Positions 45,644 to 54,750 of a stretch of 64,000 nucleotides of DNA are shown piece after piece. The stretch spans positions 62,001 through 126,000 of the forward strand of contig JAGPUW010000029.1 of NCBI GenBank assembly GCA_018069465.1, given 5' to 3'. Source of the stretch: Gammaproteobacteria bacterium. Lineage in GTDB: Bacteria; Pseudomonadota; Gammaproteobacteria; Pseudomonadales; Porticoccaceae. Numbering within the stretch: position 1 is the stretch's first letter; every line of letters begins with the position of its first letter. A model generated the notes under the pieces. It was given only the letters and a program-made list of their open reading frames with translations, did no database searches and was not told the DNA's origin. A program made the position numbers and the translations under genes.

Positions 45644-46609
45644 TTAAAAGTGCTTGTAGCCAGAGCATTCTACCGCAACGCTCTGGCCATCCTCATCGAC
45701 ACAGCGCACGCCTTGCCCATCAATAATCTGGCCAATCGGCGTGGCGCTCAACAAGCCTGTATCAATCAGCCGCTGACACTGCGCCAGTCCATTCGCCGGC
45801 ACGGTAAAGCAAAGTTCGTAGTCATCGCCGCCGGTTAGCGCCCAGCTAAGCCCGAGCTTTGAACCCGCGGCCCTGTGCAGCGCCTGAGAAAGGGGTAGTT
45901 TATCAACTTCCAGCAAAGCGCCAACCTCGCTGGCCTCGGTAATGTGCCCCAAGTCGGCCAACAGCCCATCGGAAATATCGATGGCCGCCGAGGCGAACTC
46001 TCTTAGCTCAAGCCCTTGTGCAACGCGGGCCTGGGGCTGCCAGAAGCGGTCGTTAAAATAGGCGCAATCCTCGACACTTGCCGACAACTTGCCCTCAAGC
46101 GCCGCCAGACCGGCAGCGCCATCACCCAGGCTACCGGTGACATAAATTCTATCACCGGGCTTCGCGCCGCTACGTTTTAGGGCCTGAGCCGCAGGCACTG
46201 TGCCCATCAGGGTAATACTGATAGTCAGTGGGCCGCGAGTGGTATCGCCACCGACCAGAGCGCAATTAAACTGGCGAGCCATGGCATCGAGGCCGGCACT
46301 AAACCCAGCCAACCAATCTTGATCGGCATCGGGCATGGTCAGCGCCAGTTGAAACCAGCGCGGCGTCGCCCCCATGGCCGCCATATCACTCAGATTGACG
46401 GCCAATGCTCGCTGCGCAATGAGTCGTGCTGGGGAGTTGTCGGGAAAGTGTACGCCAGCAAGGAGGGTATCGGTTGTTACCGCCAACACCTCACCAACGG
46501 GCGGCGCCAGTAGTGCGCAGTCATCGCCGACGCCGAGTAGGGTAGCGCTGCCCGCAGCACCGCAGTTCGAGAAATAGCGTTTGATAAGACTAAACTCATC
46601 AGCGGCCAT
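45644..46609 (-). CDS. thiL: Thiamine-monophosphate kinase
   Basis: A 321-residue cytosolic enzyme that phosphorylates thiamine phosphate to the active diphosphate. The motifs DEFSLIKRYF, GVGDDCALL, TTDTLLAGVHF, LAVNLSDMAAMGATPRW, VGGDTTRGPL, VTGSLGDGAAGL, AIDISDGLLADLGHI and GGDDYELCFT define the family. The gap to the upstream nusB gene is 55 bases. Together with ThiI it shows thiamine cofactor metabolism spread through the window. Confidence 0.97.
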   Translation of the reverse strand: MAADEFSLIKRYFSNCGAAGSATLLGVGDDCALLAPPVGEVLAVTTDTLLAGVHFPDNSPARLIAQRALAVNLSDMAAMGATPRWFQLALTMPDADQDWLAGFSAGLDAMARQFNCALVGGDTTRGPLTISITLMGTVPAAQALKRSGAKPGDRIYVTGSLGDGAAGLAALEGKLSASVEDCAYFNDRFWQPQARVAQGLELREFASAAIDISDGLLADLGHITEASEVGALLEVDKLPLSQALHRAAGSKLGLSWALTGGDDYELCFTVPANGLAQCQRLIDTGLLSATPIGQIIDGQGVRCVDEDGQSVAVECSGYKHF

Positions 46610-46664
46610 TATTTTGGAGCCTCGGCTTCATTATCGTCACTCAAGGCTCGATTAAAAAGGCCCG

Positions 46665-47138
46665 CTACTGTGAGCGACTGTCATCGTCAGACCGCCCGCC
46701 CTTACTGCCGGCAATCTCCACACGGCGCGCCCGTGCGGCAACGCGGTCGACAATGCCATTAATATATTTATAGGCGTCTGTCGGGCCGAAAGTTTTCGCT
46801 AAATTGACCGACTCGTTAATCACCACCCGATAGGGGACGTCAATACGATGCAGTAACTCGTAAACACCGATGCGCAACACCGCCAGGGAAATAGGGTCCA
46901 GCGCCTGCGGATCGCGATCGAGAAATTCACGGTAGGCGGCATCGAGCTCGTCGAGCTTTACCGGTATTTCATGCAACAATTCACGAAAAAACTCAGAATC
47001 CGCTTTCGCCATGCCCTTCTCAGCCATGTACTGTGCTTCGATGGCAGCGATGTCGGTGCCGGACAGCTGCCATTGGTACAAAGCTTGTACCAGCATGTGG
47101 CGGGCTTTTTTACGCGCTGAAGGTAGAGAGGACGACAC
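46665..47138 (-). CDS. nusB: Transcription antitermination factor NusB
   Basis: A 157-residue all-helical RNA-binding protein of the rRNA antitermination complex with NusE. SARKKARHMLVQALYQWQLSG opens the domain; later stretches are LDPISLAVLRIGVYEL, VVINESVNLAKTFGP and YKYINGIVDRVA. The GTG at 47138 is chosen because it lies 4 bases after the ribH stop; a longer frame would overlap ribH. A basic, Ser/Arg-rich tail of about 20 residues ends it. Coupling of ribH and nusB is conserved in gammaproteobacteria. Confidence 0.96.
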   Translation of the reverse strand: MSSSLPSARKKARHMLVQALYQWQLSGTDIAAIEAQYMAEKGMAKADSEFFRELLHEIPVKLDELDAAYREFLDRDPQALDPISLAVLRIGVYELLHRIDVPYRVVINESVNLAKTFGPTDAYKYINGIVDRVAARARRVEIAGSKGGRSDDDSRSQ

Positions 47139-47142
47139 GCAG

Positions 47143-47619
47143 TTAATCTCCCAACTGCGCGAAGAGAGAAACCATTTCAAGGGCTGTCAGGGCCGCCTCA
47201 ACACCTTTGTTCTCATCGTTTTCACCGGAACGGTCTTCTGACTGTTGTAAGTCGTCCGTGGTCAATACGCCGAAGGCAATGGGCAGGCCGGTGACCAACG
47301 CCACCTCGCCGATGCCGCGAGCGCATTCGCCGCAGACATATTCAAAATGCGGCGTGCCACCGCGGATCACACAACCCAGTGTTATCACCGCATCGACATT
47401 GCCCTGCTCGGCAATTTTCATCGCCGTAGAGGGCAGCTCAAAAGCGCCGGGGACACGAATTACGTCAATACTTTCATCGACGACATTGTGTCGAGCCAGC
47501 GCACGCAGAGCGCCATTTAGCAGGTTCTCTGTAATGTTGCCGTTCCAGCGAGCAACAACGATGGCAAAGCGGGCCTCACCCACATTAAAGTCACCTTCTA
47601 CAGGTCTGAATTCGCTCAT
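47143..47619 (-). CDS. ribH: 6,7-dimethyl-8-ribityllumazine synthase
   Basis: A 158-residue enzyme that joins 5-amino-6-ribitylaminouracil to dihydroxybutanone phosphate, the penultimate step to riboflavin. The motifs FAIVVARWNGNITENLL, VPGAFELPSTAM, LGCVIRGGTPHFEYV and FGVLTTDDLQQSEDRSG are intact, including the catalytic His in PHFEYV. The product probably forms pentamers or icosahedra like its relatives. It is followed by nusB after 4 bases. Confidence 0.97.
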   Translation of the reverse strand: MSEFRPVEGDFNVGEARFAIVVARWNGNITENLLNGALRALARHNVVDESIDVIRVPGAFELPSTAMKIAEQGNVDAVITLGCVIRGGTPHFEYVCGECARGIGEVALVTGLPIAFGVLTTDDLQQSEDRSGENDENKGVEAALTALEMVSLFAQLGD

Positions 47620-47664
47620 TTTTGTATCCCGATTAGCAAGTTAGTTAGCGTCGCTTTAAATCTT

Positions 47665-47694
47665 GTGACGTTCAATCTAGTGGCATTCAATATA
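47665..47694. repeat. Imperfect 15-bp tandem repeat at the ribBA stop
   Basis: Units GTGACGTTCAATCTA (47665-47679) and GTGGCATTCAATATA (47680-47694) match at 12 of 15 positions. The stop codon of ribBA (47677-47679) lies at the end of the first unit; the second lies in coding sequence. Confidence 0.7.
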
Positions 47695-48786
47695 GTCGAC
47701 AACTTCCAGGTCAAAACCGGAAATCGCGGTAAAGCGGAAAGGCGCACTCATCACGCGTATTTTCTTGGCACCCAGGTCGCGGAGGATCTGCGAGCCGGCG
47801 CCAATCTGTAAATAAACAGTTTCAGAAGCGCTTTTTTCCCGCGCCCGCTCCGCCATCAAAAAGTCCAGATCCCGCTCCACGGTTTCTGGATTCTCCTCCT
47901 GCAAAATCACCACAATAATGCCACTGCCCTCTTCGGCAACTCGCTCCATGGCTTTGTGGATGGTCCAGCTTTTATAGGGCCCACTGCGCTCCAGGCCAAA
48001 TAAATCTCTAACCACTGTCGGCAAATGAACGCGCACAGGCACGGCGACCTCAGGGTCAATCTCACCCTTCACCAGTGCAAAGTGCTTGTGGTTTCTCGGG
48101 CCATCGAGGTAGGTGTGCAGAGTAAATTCACCGTAGGGCGTCTGAATTTTGCGCTCGTTAATGTGCTCAACGGTTTTTTCATTGAGCACCCGGTGGTGGA
48201 TTAGATCGGCAATGGTGCCAATTTTCAGATCGTGCTTTTCGGCAAAGGCCTCGAGATCTGGGCGCCGCGCCATGGTGCCGTCATCGTTCATGATTTCGAC
48301 AATAACCGCTGCCGGCTCACAGCCCGCCAAACCGGCTAAATCACAACCCGCCTCGGTGTGACCAGCGCGACTCAATACGCCACCGGCCTGCGCCTTGAGC
48401 GGGAAAATATGGCCCGGCTGCACAATGTCGGTGGGCCGCGCATCACGGGCCACAGCCGCCAATACAGTTTTGGCGCGGTCAGCGGCAGAAATACCCGTGG
48501 TAACACCCTCGGCCGCCTCGATCGATACCGTAAAGTTGGTGCCGTGGGCATCGTTATTGTTGTCCACCATCAAGGGCAGTGCCAGCTGCTGGCAACGCTG
48601 CTCCATCAAGGTCATGCAGATAAGGCCGCGGGCGTGCATGGCCATAAAATTAATATCTTCGGGCCTGATTTTTTCAGCGGCAATCACCAGATCGCCTTCG
48701 TTTTCGCGATCCTCATCATCCATAAGGATGACCATTTTGCCCTGGCGAATATCTTCAATGAGTTCTTCGATGGAATTCAAGTTCAT
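47677..48786 (-). CDS. ribBA: RibBA-type protein: DHBP synthase fused to degenerate GTP cyclohydrolase II domain
   Basis: A 369-residue two-domain protein. The N-terminal half (about 1-200) is 3,4-dihydroxy-2-butanone 4-phosphate synthase, with DDEDRENEGDLVIAAE, the catalytic-region Cys in RGLICMTL, and HTEAGCDLAGLAG. The C-terminal half has the cyclohydrolase II fold, but the three zinc-binding cysteines are missing. The expected C-x10-C-x-C region reads VHLPTVVRDLFGLERSG. GTP cyclohydrolase activity is therefore unlikely here and must come from a separate RibA. This RibBX-like state is known in other proteobacteria. It lies between ribE and ribH in the riboflavin cluster. Confidence 0.93.
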   Translation of the reverse strand: MNLNSIEELIEDIRQGKMVILMDDEDRENEGDLVIAAEKIRPEDINFMAMHARGLICMTLMEQRCQQLALPLMVDNNNDAHGTNFTVSIEAAEGVTTGISAADRAKTVLAAVARDARPTDIVQPGHIFPLKAQAGGVLSRAGHTEAGCDLAGLAGCEPAAVIVEIMNDDGTMARRPDLEAFAEKHDLKIGTIADLIHHRVLNEKTVEHINERKIQTPYGEFTLHTYLDGPRNHKHFALVKGEIDPEVAVPVRVHLPTVVRDLFGLERSGPYKSWTIHKAMERVAEEGSGIIVVILQEENPETVERDLDFLMAERAREKSASETVYLQIGAGSQILRDLGAKKIRVMSAPFRFTAISGFDLEVVDYIECH

Positions 48787-48797
48787 GGGGTTACCTT

Positions 48798-49451
48798 TTA
48801 ATCTAAAATTTTATTGACCAGAGTGGACAGCGAAAACTCATCGCCCTGATTAGCAGCCCTGTCACCGAGCAGCAGGCGCTCAAGGTAGCGAGCGATAACA
48901 TCAACTTCTAAATTGACCTTTGTGCCCGGCTGATAAGTACCAAAAACGGTGTGCGCCAAGGTATGCGGCACAATATTCAACTCAAACTCGTCGCCCGACA
49001 CGGCGTTAACCGTGAGGCTGGTGCCATCGACGGATATCGAGCCTTTGTGAGCGATATAGCGCGCCAGCTCTGTGGGTACTTTTAAGCGGAAACGTACAGA
49101 GCGAGCATCCTGATGGCGCTCTATCACCTCGCCAACGCCATCGACATGGCCGGAGACGAGGTGGCCACCGAGGCGAGTGCTCGGCGTTAAAGCCCGCTCA
49201 AGATTCACCGGCGAGCCCGTTTGCCATTGCCCAGCAGTGGTGAAATTCAGGGTTTCTATGGACACATCGGCAATAAAGCCATCGCCCGGCAATTCAACAA
49301 CGGTCAGGCAAACGCCGTTGACGGCAATACTGTCACCCAGCGCCACGTCGTCCAGCTCAAGGCTGCCAGTGCGAATATGCAGGCGCAGATCTCCGCCGCG
49401 CTGTTCGGTCACACCAATTTCGCCCAGTGCTTCAATTATGCCTGTGAACAT
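48798..49451 (-). CDS. ribE: Riboflavin synthase alpha chain
   Basis: A 217-residue enzyme that dismutates two lumazine molecules to riboflavin and the ribitylaminouracil. The start MFTGIIEALGEI is diagnostic. Two lumazine-binding repeats follow (about 1-95 and 96-195), visible as DSIAVNGVCLTV with FTTAGQ, and GSISVDGTSLTVN with PHTLAHTVF. The first 16 bases overlap the end of ribD. The short gap (11 bases) to ribBA supports one operon. Confidence 0.97.
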   Translation of the reverse strand: MFTGIIEALGEIGVTEQRGGDLRLHIRTGSLELDDVALGDSIAVNGVCLTVVELPGDGFIADVSIETLNFTTAGQWQTGSPVNLERALTPSTRLGGHLVSGHVDGVGEVIERHQDARSVRFRLKVPTELARYIAHKGSISVDGTSLTVNAVSGDEFELNIVPHTLAHTVFGTYQPGTKVNLEVDVIARYLERLLLGDRAANQGDEFSLSTLVNKILD

Positions 49452-50557
49452 CTGCCACCACCCGGTTTTGCCGTCATGCGCCAGTCCTTGCCGACGGCGC
49501 GCATATCAGTAATTTCAAGATCCAAAGCTTCAGACATCGCCTCAAACGGCAATACCGCCATAGGCATTGCCGCGCTGCCCATTAACTTCGGCGCCATATA
49601 AATAATCAGTTCGTCGACCAGGCCCTGCTGGAGGAAAACACCCGCCAGTTTACCGCCCGCCTCAACCAGCACATCGTTACACTCGCGACGGCCCAGCTCT
49701 GCTAACAGCGCCTGTAAATCGACTTTGCCGTCTTCGTTAGGCAGGGAGCAAACCTCCACACCTTCGACATGGCCTTCGCTCTGCGCAGTAGCGATCAACA
49801 CCGCGCCGGGGGGCTGGAGAATATTCAAGCCCTCGGTGGTGCGCAGCCTGCTGTCGACAATGACCCGCAAGGGCTGCATTTCAGCCAACATGGACTCATC
49901 GAGGCCGGGCTGAACTTCGCGCACGGTCAGCGCCGGATTGTCTTCGAGCACCGTACCAATGCCAGTAATTATAGCCGCGTTTTCAGCCCGTATACGCTGC
50001 ACATCACGACGCGCAGCGGGGCCGGTAATCCACTGGCTTTCACCACTGGCCATGGCCGAGCGGCCATCCATACTGGCGGCGAGCTTTAAAATTACTCGGG
50101 GCAAGCCCGTCTCACAGCGTTTCACAAAACCTGCATTTAAGGCCCGCGCCTCTTGCTCAAGCACTGGCCCGTCAACGCAAATACCGGCCGCTTCAAGCTT
50201 GCCAATGCCCCCGGAGGCGATGACATGGGGGTCGGCCAAACCATAAACCAGCCGCGCTATGCCCGCCGTAATTAAGGCATCGGCACAGGGCGGCGTACGA
50301 CCGTGGTGATTGCAGGGTTCCAGCGATACATAAGCGGTGGCACCACGGGCAGCGTCGCCCGCCTGCTCGAGGGCCGCGATCTCAGCATGGGGGCCACCGG
50401 CGCGCTGATGCCAACCCTTGCCAACCACTGCACCGGCACGGACGATCACACAACCCACTCTGGGGTTGGGCCGGGCGGTGTACCAGCCTTTTTTCGCCAA
50501 TTGTATGGCCCTTGCCATATGGGCAATATCGACGCTAGCCGTCACTGCGAGGGGCAC
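49436..50557 (-). CDS. ribD: Bifunctional riboflavin deaminase/reductase RibD
   Basis: A 373-residue two-domain enzyme carrying out steps two and three of riboflavin synthesis. The N-terminal deaminase (about 10-150) has the zinc ligands in PHAEI and PCNHHGRTPPC. The C-terminal NADPH-dependent reductase (about 155-360) has LKLAASMDGRSAMASGESQWITG and LVEAGGKLAGVFLQQGLVDEL. The GTG at 50557 is 3 bases after the nrdR stop; an ATG 13 codons later is a possible alternative start. It leads the rib genes after nrdR. Confidence 0.96.
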   Translation of the reverse strand: MPLAVTASVDIAHMARAIQLAKKGWYTARPNPRVGCVIVRAGAVVGKGWHQRAGGPHAEIAALEQAGDAARGATAYVSLEPCNHHGRTPPCADALITAGIARLVYGLADPHVIASGGIGKLEAAGICVDGPVLEQEARALNAGFVKRCETGLPRVILKLAASMDGRSAMASGESQWITGPAARRDVQRIRAENAAIITGIGTVLEDNPALTVREVQPGLDESMLAEMQPLRVIVDSRLRTTEGLNILQPPGAVLIATAQSEGHVEGVEVCSLPNEDGKVDLQALLAELGRRECNDVLVEAGGKLAGVFLQQGLVDELIIYMAPKLMGSAAMPMAVLPFEAMSEALDLEITDMRAVGKDWRMTAKPGGGRCSQA

Positions 50558-50560
50558 TCT

Positions 50561-51061
50561 TCAGGCATTTTTGTTGCCGCTTGCGCCAGCGCTGTCGGGT
50601 GGCACGTCATCTTCTTTCTCAAGACGATCAAGCTCTGCGCGAAATTCGTTCAAATCTTGAAAACTGCGATAGACGGAGGCAAAGCGCACGTAGGCGACAT
50701 CATCGAGGCCGCGCAATTGCTCCATCACTTTTTCGCCAATCATACGCGCGGAAATCTCTCGCTCGCCAGCACTCTGTAAAGAGCGCTTAATCTGTGAGAA
50801 CGCGGCTTCGACTTGCTCGGTGCTCACCGGGCGTTTTTCCAGAGCCCGGTGCAGACCAGCACGGAGCTTATCCTCGTTAAAAGGCTCGCGACTTTCATCC
50901 CGCTTGATGACTCGAGGCATCAGTAATTCAGCCACCTCAAAGGTGGTATAGCGCTCTTTGCAGGAGACACACTCACGGCGTCGCCGCACCTGATCACCCT
51001 CGGCAACCAGCCGCGAGTCAATCACTTTTGTATCGTTAGCGCCGCAAAAGGGGCAATGCAT
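50561..51061 (-). CDS. nrdR: Transcriptional repressor NrdR
   Basis: A 166-residue regulator of ribonucleotide reductase genes. The N-terminal zinc ribbon ([17 protein letters not shown], then [16 protein letters not shown]) binds DNA. An ATP-cone domain (about 49-139; [20 protein letters not shown]) senses ATP/dATP. A Glu/Asp-rich tail of unusual length ends it. Its position ahead of ribD, with glyA next door, is conserved in many gammaproteobacteria. Confidence 0.97.
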   Translation of the reverse strand: MHCPFCGANDTKVIDSRLVAEGDQVRRRRECVSCKERYTTFEVAELLMPRVIKRDESREPFNEDKLRAGLHRALEKRPVSTEQVEAAFSQIKRSLQSAGEREISARMIGEKVMEQLRGLDDVAYVRFASVYRSFQDLNEFRAELDRLEKEDDVPPDSAGASGNKNA

Positions 51062-51211
51062 GGAGGTATTCCATCGGGCAGAAACAAGCCGCGCATCTTA
51101 ACACAAAGCCTTCTGTCACGGGCTTTGCGTGATATCAAGCAAACACAGAAGCTTGCATTGGAATGACGCGACCAGGCAAACCCCAGCCGCATCGCTGTCG
51201 CTTAAGGCAGT

Positions 51212-52480
51212 CTAGATTTTTTTATAGACCGGGTGGCGCCGACAGATGGCCAGCACCTTAGTTTTCACCTCAGTAATCACCTGCTCGGTGGTGCCGTCTT
51301 CGAGCGAAGCCAACACATCACACATCCAGTGGGTTAGCTCTATGGTCTCGGCTTCAGTAAAACCGCGCGTGGTAATCGCCGGCGTGCCAACACGCAAGCC
51401 GCTGGTGACAAAGGGCGAGCGGGGGTCGTTGGGCACGGCATTTTTGTTCACCGTAATATTGGCCCGGCCCAGTGCGGCATCGGCATCTTTACCGGTGTAG
51501 TCCTTGCCAATCAGGTTAACCAGCATTAAGTGGTCATCGGTGCCACCGGAGACAATATCGATACCGCGCTCGATAAAGGTCGTCGCCATCGCGCGGGCAT
51601 TCGCCACCACTTGCTGCTGATAGGTTTTGAATTCGTCGCTCATCGCCTCTTTAAAGCTCACGGCTTTAGCGGCGATAACGTGCATCAGCGGGCCACCCTG
51701 TCCACCGGGGAAAACGGCAGAGTTAAACTTTTTTTCCAGCGCTTCATTGGCGCGGGCGAGTATAAGACCGCCACGGGGGCCGCGCAGGGTTTTATGGGTC
51801 GTGGTGGTTACCACATCGGCAATCGGCACCGGGTTGGGGTAGCAACCCGCCGCTACCAGACCGGCAACGTGGGCCATATCGACCATCAGATAGGCACCCA
51901 CTTTATCGGCGATATCGCGAAAGCGCTGCCAGTCCATGATGCGCGAATAAGCCGAAAAACCGGCGATGATCATTTTCGGCTTATGCTCTAAGGCCAGCGC
52001 TTCTACCTGGGCGTAATCGACTTCGCCGGTGGCGTTGTCCAGACCGTACTGAATGGCGTTATAGGTTTTGCCCGAAAAGCTCGGCTTGGCACCGTGGGTC
52101 AGGTGACCGCCATCGGCCAAACTCATGCCCAGCACGGTGTCGCCCGGCTCACACAGCGCCTGATAAACGGCGGCGTTGGCCTGCGAACCCGAGTGGGGCT
52201 GCACATTGGCATAGTCGGCGCCGAACAATTCTTTGGCGCGCTCAATCGCCAGCTCTTCAGCCACATCCACATATTCGCAACCGCCGTAATAGCGCTTGCC
52301 CGGATAGCCCTCGGCGTACTTATTGGTGAGCACCGTGCCCTGGGCAACCATCACCAGCGGGCTGGTGTAGTTTTCAGAGGCGATCAACTCAATATGTTCT
52401 TCCTGACGGCGCTCTTCATTTTGAATCGATTGCCAAATTTCTGGATCAAACTCGGCCAGGGTTTGCTTATCATCAAACAT
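51212..52480 (-). CDS. glyA: Serine hydroxymethyltransferase
   Basis: A 422-residue PLP enzyme that interconverts serine and glycine and loads one-carbon units onto tetrahydrofolate. The motifs [30 protein letters not shown] and [13 protein letters not shown] lead to the cofactor lysine in [30 protein letters not shown] follows. The length is normal. A 150-base gap without a visible gene separates it from nrdR. The 153-base leader shows no glycine riboswitch that I could recognise. Confidence 0.98.
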   Translation of the reverse strand: MFDDKQTLAEFDPEIWQSIQNEERRQEEHIELIASENYTSPLVMVAQGTVLTNKYAEGYPGKRYYGGCEYVDVAEELAIERAKELFGADYANVQPHSGSQANAAVYQALCEPGDTVLGMSLADGGHLTHGAKPSFSGKTYNAIQYGLDNATGEVDYAQVEALALEHKPKMIIAGFSAYSRIMDWQRFRDIADKVGAYLMVDMAHVAGLVAAGCYPNPVPIADVVTTTTHKTLRGPRGGLILARANEALEKKFNSAVFPGGQGGPLMHVIAAKAVSFKEAMSDEFKTYQQQVVANARAMATTFIERGIDIVSGGTDDHLMLVNLIGKDYTGKDADAALGRANITVNKNAVPNDPRSPFVTSGLRVGTPAITTRGFTEAETIELTHWMCDVLASLEDGTTEQVITEVKTKVLAICRRHPVYKKI

Positions 52481-52633
52481 AATTCGGACTCTCGGGGAAA
52501 AGCGGGGATTTTACACAATCCGGAGCTAACAGCCTATCTTGCTGGGGAAGATATCGGACGAAATGTGTTTTTCACGCAGCGGTAAAAAGAAAGGGTATTG
52601 AAGCGACGCTTAAACGACGACGCGAGTGAGCCA

Positions 52634-53458
52634 TTAAACAGCTTGCGCCATTCGCTTTGCCAGCGCTTTGTAGGAACCAATATTAAAGGCGAGGCCCATG
52701 TGGGAGGCCTTATTCACTTCAATATTGAGGCTCTCATCCTCTTCGGCGCAGCTCTGCCAGCCGACGATGCCGTCATTCCTCGAATAAATAGCGAATTGCG
52801 GCACATCAACCTGGCGCGGTGCGATCATGTTTTGCACAAAGTCGCACATGCAGTAACCCGTACCGCAGGAGGCACCTAAGTCTCGTCCCACCAACTTACC
52901 CTGGCCGATTTTCAGGTAATCCCAAACCCCGGTCACGGAGGGGTGAGCTTCGACGATATCTCTAAAGGGCGAACCCACGGTGACAACCCGGTTAATCAAT
53001 TCGGGGACTTTCTGCACGATGGATTTCGCCAACATGCCACCGAGACTGTGCCCCACCAGAATCACTTTTTGCCCGCTCTTGCGATGAATACTCTCTATTT
53101 GCCGGATCAACTTGGTCGCGGTTTTTTCGGGGCAGTTGGTATTCCAGTGAATATTCGCCGCATGGGGCTTGTAGCCGATGCGACGCATCCACTGGCGCAT
53201 CGGCAACATAATAAGGTCATTGGCAATAAAGCCGGGGATCACCAGCACGGGCTCGCCATTGCCGCGCTCGACTCCGCGACCCCAAAAAACAGGATGGCAG
53301 TGCAGTGCAGTCAATTCGGCGGGGAAAATAATCTCGCGCCAGATGGGCGTGAGCGTCGATTCAATGGAGGGGTCGTGAGCAAAGGGGCCGTCTTCACTAT
53401 CATTTTCGAGGTGATCGAGCAGCTCCTCCATCACATCACTGGTATTGTATTCACTCAT
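52634..53458 (-). CDS. Alpha/beta hydrolase, lipase-like
   Basis: A 274-residue soluble hydrolase. The oxyanion region VLVIPGFIANDL is near residue 72, the nucleophile is in VGHSLGGMLA (about 138-147), and the likely acid and base are in YSRNDGIVGW and NKASHMGLAFN. Two cysteines in GASCGTGYCMC may form a metal site or disulfide. It resembles bacterial triacylglycerol or PHB-type lipases, but there is no signal peptide, so it is predicted to be cytosolic. Its position next to the polyhydroxyalkanoate locus makes a role in storage-polymer or lipid turnover possible (inference). The gene is separated from the phasin terminator by about 80 bases. Confidence 0.85.
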   Translation of the reverse strand: MSEYNTSDVMEELLDHLENDSEDGPFAHDPSIESTLTPIWREIIFPAELTALHCHPVFWGRGVERGNGEPVLVIPGFIANDLIMLPMRQWMRRIGYKPHAANIHWNTNCPEKTATKLIRQIESIHRKSGQKVILVGHSLGGMLAKSIVQKVPELINRVVTVGSPFRDIVEAHPSVTGVWDYLKIGQGKLVGRDLGASCGTGYCMCDFVQNMIAPRQVDVPQFAIYSRNDGIVGWQSCAEEDESLNIEVNKASHMGLAFNIGSYKALAKRMAQAV

Positions 53459-53536
53459 GATCCCACCCTTACTGTGCGAATTCCGCAGCCAACGCCTAAA
53501 CAGCGCAGCATACTACTTCAAATTACGCTTAAGCAA

Positions 53537-53574
53537 AATTAAGGGTGGCCCGCAAAGGCAGGCCACCCTTAATT
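53537..53574 (-). terminator. Terminator of the phasin gene
   Basis: AATTAAGGGTGGCC and GGCCACCCTTAATT form a perfect 14-bp stem with a 10-base loop. On the minus strand it is followed by TTTTGC, so it fits intrinsic termination of the phasin gene that ends at 53585. Confidence 0.88.
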
Positions 53575-53584
53575 AGAGCTAGGA

Positions 53585-54112
53585 CTAAGCAGCAGATTTG
53601 GTCATTTTCTCAGCCACTTCCTTGGCACTTTCAAAAGACTTCTTAGCCATTTCCATCATTGGGTTTTCAAGGCCCCATGAACGATACAGGCTGAGCGCCG
53701 CTTTTGAAGAGTTGCGCGTACCTTCAAACAGGGATTTTGCCGTGCTGTTAAAGGCATCAGACATATCCCGCTGCTCACTGATCATCGCTTTGAAAACATC
53801 AAAGGCTTCTGCCTGTGACTGGGACAGGGATTCCAGCAGAACACTTATGTTGCCCTGATAATCTTTGGGGCTAGCAGCCAGCTTCTTTGCCAGCTCCAAA
53901 GCATCGGCCTGGTTGTCAGTAATGCGCTTGCCCAGAGAGTCACTCAAGCGAACACCGCGCTCACGAGTACTTTTAAAGGCGCCGCTAACAACTTTCTGAT
54001 TTTCAATCAATGTATCGATATAGCTCTGCACCTCAGAAGCTGAACCCGCTTCGGTTTGTGCAGATTTAGACGATGGGCTGGCTTTTGTAGCACTTGCTTT
54101 AGGTTCGGTCAT
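53585..54112 (-). CDS. phaP: Phasin family protein
   Basis: A 175-residue, all-helical amphipathic protein of the phasin type. After a Ser/Ala/Lys-rich N-terminal tail (about 1-25), long helices run through VQSYIDTLIENQKVVSGAFKSTRERGV, then DALELAKKLAASPKDYQG, SQAEAFDVFKAMISEQRDM and LYRSWGLENPMMEMAKKSFE. Phasins coat polyhydroxyalkanoate granules and control their number and size. It is transcribed away from the PadR regulator and the PHA synthase genes, and a strong terminator follows. The gene symbol is by analogy. Confidence 0.87.
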   Translation of the reverse strand: MTEPKASATKASPSSKSAQTEAGSASEVQSYIDTLIENQKVVSGAFKSTRERGVRLSDSLGKRITDNQADALELAKKLAASPKDYQGNISVLLESLSQSQAEAFDVFKAMISEQRDMSDAFNSTAKSLFEGTRNSSKAALSLYRSWGLENPMMEMAKKSFESAKEVAEKMTKSAA

Positions 54113-54294
54113 GATTCTTCCTCAGATAAATTTAGTGGATCTCGCAGAATATCCATTAGCTCCGTTTTATCCTGAAGTCGACAAGCAGCATCAAGATACG
54201 GTTGCCATTTAAGTGCAGTTTGCATATAGTGTCAAGCAGCAAATAGATGCAATGTGCATTTAGATGGTTATCCACACTTATAATAGGGGCCCCC
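54113..54294. promoter_or_regulatory. Divergent phasin/PadR control region
   Basis: This 182-base gap contains inverted sequences that could be operators. ATGCA-ATG-TGCAT lies at about 54247-54260, and TTTGC...GCAAA lies with a 15-base spacer just before it. A consensus TATAAT (54279-54284) ends one base before the AGGGG ribosome site. This would give the PadR gene a very short or absent leader if used. TTATCCACA (54268-54276) matches a DnaA box once; a single box is not evidence for an origin. Confidence 0.45.
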
Positions 54295-54693
54295 ATGGCC
54301 GAAGAGAAAGAACCATCAAGTACCAAAATGCCCAGCGACATGCTTCGCGCCCACTTGCTGGCCCTGCTGAAAAACTGGTCGGGCTACGGCTATGAGCTGG
54401 CCAACAAACTGGAAGAAGCGGGTTACGGCGGTTACAACAGCGGCACCCTGTATCGCACCCTGCGCCAGATGGAAAAAACCGGGCTTGTTTCATCCCTGTG
54501 GGACACCTCATCAGACGGGCCTGCACGGCGAATTTACAGCCTCACCAAAACCGGCTCGCTGTTTCTAAACAACTGGCTCACCCTGCTGGACATGCACAAA
54601 TCTGCCCTCAATAGCTTTATAAAAATTGCCGAAAATGTCGTCGATCCATGCGACAAGTCATCTCGCGGTAAAGGAGAGGACGTAGACTCCTAA
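54295..54693 (+). CDS. phaQ: PadR-family regulator (PhaQ-like)
   Basis: A 132-residue winged-helix repressor. The ATG at 54295 is preferred over an upstream in-frame codon because AGGGG lies 6 bases before it. The PadR core is MLRAHLLALLKNWSGYGYELANKLEE, then SGTLYRTLRQMEKTGLV and RRIYSLTKTG, followed by a helix ending about residue 115. In Bacillus a PadR-type protein, PhaQ, sits beside phaP and phaR and responds to PHB. The same order here suggests self- and phasin-repression relieved by polymer (inference). The symbol is by analogy. Confidence 0.85.
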   Translation: MAEEKEPSSTKMPSDMLRAHLLALLKNWSGYGYELANKLEEAGYGGYNSGTLYRTLRQMEKTGLVSSLWDTSSDGPARRIYSLTKTGSLFLNNWLTLLDMHKSALNSFIKIAENVVDPCDKSSRGKGEDVDS

Positions 54694-54750
54694 ATCACAG
54701 CAGCACTCGCAAATTACTGAAAAACCCACCAACAACGCAAGGAATACGAT

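Noticed and set aside
54268-54276. Perfect DnaA box (TTATCCACA)
   Set aside because: A single box without neighbouring boxes, an AT-rich unwinding region or dnaA/dnaN/gyrB genes does not support an origin.
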